Origin: Alphaproteobacteria bacterium
GTDB lineage: Bacteria; Pseudomonadota; Alphaproteobacteria; Geminicoccales; Geminicoccaceae
Length of the DNA: 64,000 nucleotides
Assembly (NCBI GenBank): GCA_026990035.1
Contig: JALSIM010000016.1
Location: 124,001 to 188,000 of the forward strand
Reading direction: 5' to 3'
The translations under genes were made by a program, and so were the position numbers. The notes beneath the pieces are model-generated. The model searched no databases, was not told where the DNA came from, and saw nothing but the letters and a program-made list of their open reading frames with translations. Below are positions 58,319 to 64,000 of this stretch, in pieces (within the stretch, counting starts at the first letter, position 1; each line of letters begins with the position of its first letter).

Positions 58319-59638
58319 ATGTCCGGTTGGACGCTCTACGAACGCGATGGCGAGGCGGTTTCGGCACTGCAGAAGCTGCGCTTCTTTCCCCTCGCCGTCA
58401 CCGGCGGCGAGGGCTGCCGGCTGATCGACGACCGGGGCCGGCGGCTGCTCGATCTGTCGGCGGCTTGGGGGGCGGCCAGTCTCGGCTACGGCCATCCGGC
58501 CATCCGGCGCGCCGTAGAGGCCGCGCTGCACTCCCAGGCCGGGGCCTCGATCCTTTCTTCCACCAGTCTGCAGGCCGTCACCCTCGCCGAACGGCTGCTG
58601 GAAATCGTGCCCGGCGGGGGCGATCGGCGGGTGTGGCTCGGACATTCCGGAAGCGATGCCAACGAGACGGTGGCGCGGGCGGTGATCGCCGCCACCGGGC
58701 GCAGGCACATCCTGGCCTTTTCCGGGGCCTATCACGGCGGCACCCAGGGCTCGATGGCGATCTCCGGCCATTCCGCCCAGGAAGGAGCGGCCAAGTTCGA
58801 AGGGCTCACCCTCGTTCCCTATCCCGATCCCTACCGCCCGTATCAGGGCGACCCGAGCGGCGGTGCCCTGCTCGCCCGGATCGAAATCCTGCTGGAGACG
58901 GACTGTCCCGGCGAGGAGGTCGCGGCCTTCTTCCTGGAGCCGATCCAGGCCGATGGCGGGCTGATCGTTCCGCCCGCGGGGTTCTTCGAGAGACTCGCGG
59001 GCATCTGCGCCCGCTACGGCATTCTCACGGTCTGCGACGAGGTCAAGGTGGGGTTGGCCCGCCCCGGTAGCCTGCACGCCTTCGAGCGGGAAGGCTTCCT
59101 CCCCGACATCCTGGTCCTCGGCAAGGGGCTCGGCGGCGGCCTGCCGATTTCGGCGGTGATCGGCCCGGCCCGGATCCTGGATTTCGCCCCCGCCTTCTCG
59201 ATGCAGACCCTCCACGGCAACCCGGTCTGCGCGGCGGCGGCGCTGGCCGTGCTGGAGACGATCGAGAGCGATGGGCTGGTCTCGCGGGCGGTCGAGGTCG
59301 GCGCGTACCTGAGGGAACTGCTCGCCGATGCCCGCGACCGGCTGCCGGTGATCGGCGATGTGCGCGGCCGCGGGCTCGCCATCGGCGTCGAGCTGGTTCT
59401 CGATGACGCCAAAACGCCGGCCGCCGATCTCGCCCGCAAGACGGTCTACCGGGCCTGGGAGCTGGGTGCGGTGTTCTACTATGTGGGCATGCGCTCGAAT
59501 GTCCTGGAGCTCACCCCGCCCCTGACTCTGAGCCGCGCGGAGGCCCGCGAAGGTGCGGACATTCTCATGCAGGCCATCGAGGACGCCCTTGCCGGCAAGG
59601 TTCCCGACTCCGCCGTCGCCCCTTTCGCAGGCTGGTGA
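58319..59638 (+). CDS. Class III PLP-dependent aminotransferase
   Basis: This 439-residue fold-type I transaminase has WLGHSGSDANETVARAVIAA, AFSGAYHGGTQGSMAISGH, the cofactor aspartate in ILTVCDEVKVGLARPGSLHA and the Schiff-base lysine in DILVLGKGLGGGLPISAVIG. The usual DEVQTG reads DEVKVG, a variant found in part of the family. The amine donor is unknown (omega-amino acids are common). GGGGAGG lies 8 bases before the ATG at 58319. AT-richer sequence starts just after it. Confidence 0.92.
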   Translation: MSGWTLYERDGEAVSALQKLRFFPLAVTGGEGCRLIDDRGRRLLDLSAAWGAASLGYGHPAIRRAVEAALHSQAGASILSSTSLQAVTLAERLLEIVPGGGDRRVWLGHSGSDANETVARAVIAATGRRHILAFSGAYHGGTQGSMAISGHSAQEGAAKFEGLTLVPYPDPYRPYQGDPSGGALLARIEILLETDCPGEEVAAFFLEPIQADGGLIVPPAGFFERLAGICARYGILTVCDEVKVGLARPGSLHAFEREGFLPDILVLGKGLGGGLPISAVIGPARILDFAPAFSMQTLHGNPVCAAAALAVLETIESDGLVSRAVEVGAYLRELLADARDRLPVIGDVRGRGLAIGVELVLDDAKTPAADLARKTVYRAWELGAVFYYVGMRSNVLELTPPLTLSRAEAREGADILMQAIEDALAGKVPDSAVAPFAGW

Positions 59639-59786
59639 GGGGAGTCGTTTCTCGTCGTGAAGCCGCGCGGTATGCGACCCACCATGCGCTCGTTGCCAAT
59701 CGTGGATCCACCGCAATGTTCGTGGTAGCAGTCGGGTCCTTCCAATTTTCTCGACAGGCATAGCAGTGAACGGGGAGGGCAATGGC

Positions 59787-61092
59787 ATGGAAAAGACCCT
59801 CGAACGTTTCTTTTCCGAAATGCGCGGGCGGCTGAAAACCGCCGAGAGCATGCGCGCCCTCATCGCGAGGGAAAGCTCTCCCGATTTCAACCTCCTTTAT
59901 GCTCTCGGGATCGGCGAATTCCATCTCTCGCGGCTGCTCGCTCGCCTGCTCGACCCGAAGGCGGAGCACGGGCAGGGCTCCTTGTTCCTGCACGGGTTTC
60001 TCGAGTTGTGCCGCACGCCGGACGATACTCGCGAGGGAGGATCGGTTCTGCCCGATCTCGAGCCCCTGAACCGGGTGACGGTTCGACTCGAACACCAGAC
60101 CGACAGGAGACGGCGCATCGACATCCTGCTTCGAAGTGGTGACGGTCGAGGCGCGATCGGGATCGAAAACAAGCCGTGGGCGGGTGACCAGGACAATCAG
60201 CTCGCCGATTACTGCAGGTATCTGGAAGGTGCTTTTCCCGGACGATGGCTGCTCGTCTACCTCGTGGGCGATCCGGAACGGCCGATCCCCGTCGAAAGCG
60301 AGCGCATCCGGAAGGTGACCTATGACGAACTCGCGAAATGCCTGGAGGCCACGCTCGGTCAGATCCGTTCGCCGATCGCGGCGGCATCGACGAGACAGTT
60401 CCTCCACTACATCGAACGGGAATTCCGTGGGGGTTGGAGCCTGGAAGCCATGACCGATGCCCAGCAGATCATCGACGCTGTGACCGCGGATCCGCAGCAC
60501 GTCGAAGTGGCGTGGCGCCTGGTCCAAGCGAGAAACCAGATAATCGTAGCGCTCTTCGACAATTTATATCATGGTCTTTGCAGGAGGCTCGGACCGAATT
60601 TCGAAGTGAGGCCCGACAGACGAAGAAGCCCTGGTGAGACAAGATTCGGATACAACATTCACCAGCTCGGGAAAAACGGAGCGCCCGTATCTGTTCGTTC
60701 GCCTCGAATGGGAGGCGTCCGGATGCCGCGCCTGTTTTCTCGGTATTCCGACAGACAGAACGATAGCCCAAGAATATGGGGATCATGACCATGCGTACTG
60801 GAAGGATCCCAATTCTGCTGCGTCGTTTTTCTCGTCCGAAATTGGTCACATCGGGGAAGCCGAGGCTCGTAAAAGAACAAGTGATGACAACTGGATCATC
60901 TGGCGGTGGGCTCGCGCGCCGTACCGCGACTGGGACTGGAGCAATCCGCGTCCGTGGGCCGAAATCGCGGCTGTTGCAGGCGGAAACCGAGCAGAACGCG
61001 AAAACGTCATCGACTGGTTCGCGAACGCCATTCGCGACTTCTGGGGGGCCATAGACACGTATTTCGAACGATGGGACGGGCCATCGTCATGA
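59787..61092 (+). pseudogene. PD-(D/E)XK nuclease family gene, frameshifted
   Basis: The 5' frame encodes about 280 residues of a PD-(D/E)XK-like nuclease: FNLLYALGIGEFHLSRLLARL, then the catalytic core RRRIDILL and GAIGIENKPWAGDQDNQLADY (Asp and Glu-x-Lys). Past 60608 this frame gives unlike-protein sequence, while the +1 frame from about 60610 encodes a sensible C-terminus to 61092 (TERPYLFVRLEWEASG, ENVIDWFANAIRDFWGAID). One inserted base near 60609 (GTG-A-GGC) explains both. It could be a mutation, a sequencing error or, less likely, programmed frameshifting. Codon and base use are AT-richer than the neighbours, suggesting transfer. Confidence 0.7.
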
Positions 61093-61141
61093 TCGGATGT
61101 ACGGCTCCAGAGACTGCGATGTCCGCGATGGTTTCCCGCAG

Positions 61142-61642
61142 TCAACGGCGAACGCGATCTCCTAGCAGAAGGGCGAGCAAAAAGACCTCTGCCGTGTCCG
61201 GACGGCTCTTTTTCAGCTTCTCCCAGTCCTCCATCGCGCGTTTCGCTTGGTCGATGAGGTCGTAGACAGCGCTGCGGTAGAAGGTCGGCTCAAGGTTGTA
61301 ATCGGCCTCGTGGCGTGCTTCCTGAAGCTCGATGAATGCGGAGGCAACGGCAACCAGATCAGGCGGCAGGCTGCTACCCACTCGCCTGTGCCATGGTCTC
61401 GGCATCCTGTTGCGGGAAACCTGCTCGCAAACGTTGCGCATGATACCGTGCACGAACGCCCGTCGGACGATTGTCCGTGTGGTGGCACGACGCGCGACCC
61501 GTTTCGCTCCGGCCTCGGCAAGCAGGTGAAACAACGCATAATATGCAGCCGAAACAGCGCGACGAAGATCGGCCTGTTTGGGCTTCCTCCCGCGCCCCGC
61601 CAGAAGAAGGGCCTGGTCGATCAGATCGGCGTGATAACTCAC
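61142..61642 (-). CDS. HEPN-domain protein (UPF0332-like)
   Basis: This 166-residue helical protein has ADLRRAVSAAYYALFHLLAEAG near the start and LQEARHEADYNLEP later, the pattern of UPF0332/HEPN proteins, many of which are RNase toxins or nucleic-acid-binding partners. A possible catalytic R-x5-H lies in NRMPRPWHRR, but this is uncertain. Its ATG overlaps the stop of the 110-residue gene in an ATGA. HEPN proteins often pair with MNT nucleotidyltransferases; the partner here is not one. Confidence 0.75.
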   Translation of the reverse strand: MSYHADLIDQALLLAGRGRKPKQADLRRAVSAAYYALFHLLAEAGAKRVARRATTRTIVRRAFVHGIMRNVCEQVSRNRMPRPWHRRVGSSLPPDLVAVASAFIELQEARHEADYNLEPTFYRSAVYDLIDQAKRAMEDWEKLKKSRPDTAEVFLLALLLGDRVRR

Positions 61643-61971
61643 TCTTCGCCCACGGTCCGAACGTCGTCGAAAGCGCGGCCCTCGTTCTCCAGCCGAAATC
61701 GCACGTAGACGAAAGTGTCCTCGAAGCCCGCCTCGCGAAAACGGTCATAGATGTGCCGGCGGATCGCCTCCCGGTTCGTCCACTTCCAGAACCCTTTTTC
61801 TTCGGCGTCCTCCGGCAGCACGACCCATACCCAGATCGCTGGATCGCCGGCCCAGTCCTCGCCCTCGCGGAATTCGAGCGCCCGCACCCCGCGCCCCTCC
61901 TCGCGGAACCTGTCCAACAGTTCCTCGAGCAGCTCTCGGGCCGTTTCCTCGGGCACTGTCGCGCTCTTCAT
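61639..61971 (-). CDS. Unrecognised 110-aa partner of the HEPN protein
   Basis: I do not recognise this family. The protein is acidic and probably alpha/beta: an N-terminal helix (ETARELLEELLDRFREEG), a strand set with WAGDPAIWVWVVLPEDA, then NREAIRRHIYDRFREAGFED and a final strand TFVYVRFRLENEG. It lacks the GSxxxG...DxD motif of MNT nucleotidyltransferases. It is translated first and coupled to the HEPN gene, the usual position of an antitoxin or modulator. Confidence 0.7.
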   Translation of the reverse strand: MKSATVPEETARELLEELLDRFREEGRGVRALEFREGEDWAGDPAIWVWVVLPEDAEEKGFWKWTNREAIRRHIYDRFREAGFEDTFVYVRFRLENEGRAFDDVRTVGEE

Positions 61972-62119
61972 CCGACGATCTCCGAAGATGGCCCGGCGAG
62001 TGTACGCCAGACCATCTCCGGCGCAAAGCGCGCCCGGGCGTTACCGGACCGCGGCCGTTACAACCTTCGCTCCCTGTGGCAGGTTGATGCATGGAACCGA
62101 ATCAGCGGGGAGGTGCGCG

Positions 62120-62812
62120 ATGGCGAAATGGGAGGATGATGGCGAGCTGTTCCGGTTGATGCGGGAGGAGCTGTTCACCGCCGTGGTCGGGGATGTGCTG
62201 GACGGGATGGGGCTGCTCGCCCAGTTCCTGCCGCCCGAGATCCGGCTCCTGGACGAGCGCAGGATGCTGGTCGGCCGGGCGATGCCGGTACTGGAGGCGG
62301 ATGTCTTCGCTCCGATCACCGAAGACACCGCCAATCCGCTTTCGGCCAGGCCCTTCGGCCTGATGCTCGAAGCCCTCGACGAGCTGCGCCCGGGCGAGGT
62401 CTATGTCTGTGCCGGCGGCTCGCCCACCTATGCCCTCTGGGGCGAGCTGATGTCGATCCGGGCCATGCATCTCGGCGCCGCCGGCGCGGTACTCGACGGC
62501 CATGTCCGCGACAGCCGCGAGATCCTGAAACTCGGCTTTCCGGTGATGGCCCGCGGCCGTTACGCCCAGGACCAGGGACCCCGCGGCAAGGTGATCGATT
62601 ACCGGGTGCCGATCCGCATCGGCCGGGCCTCCATCGCCCCCGGCGATCTGCTGTTCGGCGATATCGACGGGGTGCTGGTGGTGCCGCGCGCCGCCGAGGA
62701 GGAGGCGGTGCGCCTGGCGCTGGAGAAAGTGCGGGGCGAGAACGCCGTGCGCGAGGCCCTCGAGGCGGGGATGAGCGCCGCCGAGGCCTTCCGGCGCTTC
62801 GGCGTGCTGTAG
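62120..62812 (+). CDS. RraA-family protein (aldolase/regulator-like)
   Basis: This 230-residue protein has the RraA fold signature: GDVLDGMGLLAQFLPPEI near the start and GGSPTYALWGELMSIRAMHL-GAAGAVLDGHVRDSREI with the conserved Asp-Gly-x-x-Arg-Asp. Members are either 4-hydroxy-4-methyl-2-oxoglutarate/oxaloacetate aldolases or RNase E inhibitors; metabolic aldolase is more likely given its 230-residue size. GGGGAGG lies about 7 bases before the ATG at 62120. Confidence 0.87.
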   Translation: MAKWEDDGELFRLMREELFTAVVGDVLDGMGLLAQFLPPEIRLLDERRMLVGRAMPVLEADVFAPITEDTANPLSARPFGLMLEALDELRPGEVYVCAGGSPTYALWGELMSIRAMHLGAAGAVLDGHVRDSREILKLGFPVMARGRYAQDQGPRGKVIDYRVPIRIGRASIAPGDLLFGDIDGVLVVPRAAEEEAVRLALEKVRGENAVREALEAGMSAAEAFRRFGVL

Positions 62813-62837
62813 GCGCGATCCTGTCGCAGATCCTTCC

Positions 62838-62868
62838 TTGACCTTCCGGTAACTGGAAGCTCCACATA
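62838..62868 (+). promoter_or_regulatory. CueR/HmrR-type copper-responsive promoter of copA
   Basis: TTGACC (-35, 62838-62843) overlaps the dyad ACCTTCC-N7-GGAAGCT (62841-62861); a 19-base spacer leads to CACATA (62863-62868). The sequence TTGACCTTCC-N7-GGAAG closely resembles the E. coli copA promoter bound by CueR. The long spacer is typical of MerR-family activation. The regulator gene is not in the window. Confidence 0.82.
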
Positions 62869-62901
62869 GGCGGACGGAACGCGACCCCGAGGAGGTGCCA
62901 G

Positions 62902-64000
62902 GTGGCGACTGCGACCGTTGTTCCCGGAAAAACCGATCTCACCCGCCTGTCGGTGCCCATCGAAGGGATGAGTTGTGCCGCCTGTGCGACCCGCGTGGAG
63001 AAGGCGCTGCGCGCGGTGGCCGGGGTGGAGGAGGCGGCCGTCAATCTCGCCCTCGAGCGGGCGGAGGTGCAACTCGCCCCGGGTACCGACCCGGGCCCGG
63101 TGCTCGAGGCGGTGGAACGGGCCGGCTACAAGGTGCCGGAAGCGCGGCTGCGGCTCGTCATCCACGGCATGACCTGCGCCGCCTGCGCGACCCGGGTGGA
63201 GAAAGCGCTCCGGGCCGTGCCGGGGGTGATCGAGGCCTCCGTCAATCTCGCTCTCGAGCGGGCCGAGGTGCGCGCGCCCGAGGGGGCGGTGGAGATCGGC
63301 GATCTCCTGGATGCCGTACGGCGCGCCGGCTACGAGGCGCGGCTGGTCGAGGAGGAGGAGGCCGGGGCGGAAGAGGAGGAAGGAAAGGGCGGCCGGGGTC
63401 TGCCCTGGACGCTGAGCCTGGCGATCGTCCTCACCACCCCCCTCGTCGCCCAGATGGTCTGGCGCGCCTTCGGCCTGGACTTCCATCTCTCGCCCTGGCT
63501 CGAGGTGCTGCTCGCCACCCCCGTCCAGTTCGTCTCCGGCTGGCATTTCTACACCGGTGCCTGGAAGGCGCTGAAGGCCAAGAGCGGCAACATGGATCTC
63601 CTGGTGGCGATGGGCACCAGCGCCGCCTGGCTGTACAGTCTCGTGCTCGTCGTCCTCTATGGCGACGCCGTCGCCGGCCAGCTCTATTTCGAGGCCTCGG
63701 CGGTGATCATCACCCTGGTGATGACCGGCAAATGGCTCGAGGAGCGGGCCAAGCGCAGTGCCTCGGAGGCGATCCGCCGGCTGATGTCGCTGCGCCCCGA
63801 GACGGCCCGGGTGGTGCGCGACGGCCGCGAGGTCGAGGTTTCGGTGAACGAGGTCGCGGTGGGCGATCTCCTGGTGCTGCGGCCGGGCGAGCGGGTCCCG
63901 GTGGACGGCGAGATCCTGGAGGGCGAGAGCGAGTTCGACGAATCGCTGGTCACCGGGGAAAGCATGCCGGTGCCCCGGGGGCCCGGCCAGCCGGTGATCG
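62902..64000 (+). CDS. copA: CopA copper-exporting P1B-type ATPase (cut by window end)
   Basis: The first 366 codons are present. Two heavy-metal-associated domains carry MSCAAC (residues 23-28) and MTCAAC (90-95), with near-identical flanks (CATRVEKALRAV in both) indicating duplication. Membrane segments start near residue 170, and the actuator domain motif TGES is reached (SLVTGESMPV). The CPC metal motif, phosphorylation DKTG and nucleotide domain lie beyond the window. The start is a GTG at 62902 with GAGGAGG 6 bases before it. It exports Cu(I) across the inner membrane. Confidence 0.95.
   Translation, partial: MATATVVPGKTDLTRLSVPIEGMSCAACATRVEKALRAVAGVEEAAVNLALERAEVQLAPGTDPGPVLEAVERAGYKVPEARLRLVIHGMTCAACATRVEKALRAVPGVIEASVNLALERAEVRAPEGAVEIGDLLDAVRRAGYEARLVEEEEAGAEEEEGKGGRGLPWTLSLAIVLTTPLVAQMVWRAFGLDFHLSPWLEVLLATPVQFVSGWHFYTGAWKALKAKSGNMDLLVAMGTSAAWLYSLVLVVLYGDAVAGQLYFEASAVIITLVMTGKWLEERAKRSASEAIRRLMSLRPETARVVRDGREVEVSVNEVAVGDLLVLRPGERVPVDGEILEGESEFDESLVTGESMPVPRGPGQPVI

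Noticed and set aside
59640-59786. Possible attachment site at the edge of the AT-richer insert
   Set aside because: No tRNA, integrase or matching direct repeat at the far edge could be seen.

Overview
The window is high-GC, tightly packed bacterial DNA. Gene content points to an alphaproteobacterium, probably Rhodospirillales-like: an NDUFS4-type complex I accessory subunit, an IalB-family protein, CcmI, the envC-ctpA-yibQ-rppH block, mesaconyl-CoA hydratase, phoX and the phoR-pstSCAB-phoU-phoB order. I saw no rRNA, tRNA or CRISPR array, and no gene-free stretch longer than about 300 bases. The genus cannot be named from this sequence alone.

Layout. 0-3.2 kb: an NDUFS4-like protein, then ubiT-ubiU-ubiV, the oxygen-independent ubiquinone hydroxylation genes. 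3.3-9.4 kb: a glutathione transferase with a long disordered tail, converging on the minus-strand operon (hypothetical)-(small ORF)-envC-ctpA-yibQ-rppH for cell-wall and envelope work plus RNA decapping. 9.6-15.2 kb: a type I secretion system, with tolC divergent from an ABC exporter and a HlyD-type adaptor; no substrate gene is visible. 15.2-20.3 kb: quinone oxidoreductase, a TrmH-like RNA methylase, IalB-like protein, RlmN and SppA. 20.2-26.9 kb: a complete phosphate regulon behind an exact Pho box, preceded by acetoacetyl-CoA synthetase at 26.9-28.8 kb. 29-40 kb: LEA-type lipoprotein, GMC oxidoreductase, a membrane-anchored helix-hairpin-helix protein, HD hydrolase, gpsA, a Leu/Val-type dehydrogenase, ccmI, cupin, mesaconyl-CoA hydratase and an HNH endonuclease. 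39.5-46.4 kb: a split AtuA pair, a TRAP transporter (dctPQM) and a CPA2 antiporter. 46.4-55.3 kb: TlpA-like thioredoxin, argH, hypoxanthine phosphoribosyltransferase, a serine protease lipoprotein, PhoX, and arsenite oxidase aioBA with a sigma-54-type promoter. 55.5-59.6 kb: a Fpg-type glycosylase, CheR-like methylase, enoyl-CoA hydratase, TusA and a class III aminotransferase. 59.7-62.0 kb: an AT-richer insert with a frameshifted PD-(D/E)XK nuclease gene and a HEPN protein coupled to an unrecognised partner. The window ends in an RraA-like gene and a copper ATPase (cut by the window edge) under a CueR-type promoter.

Together the genes suggest a respiratory organism that makes ubiquinone with or without oxygen, scavenges phosphate (Pst, PhoX), oxidises arsenite, exports copper and takes up organic acids. 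The least explained parts are the HEPN pair, the T1SS-adjacent hypotheticals, the likely CTG start of phoR, and the fused tail on the NDUFS4-like protein.
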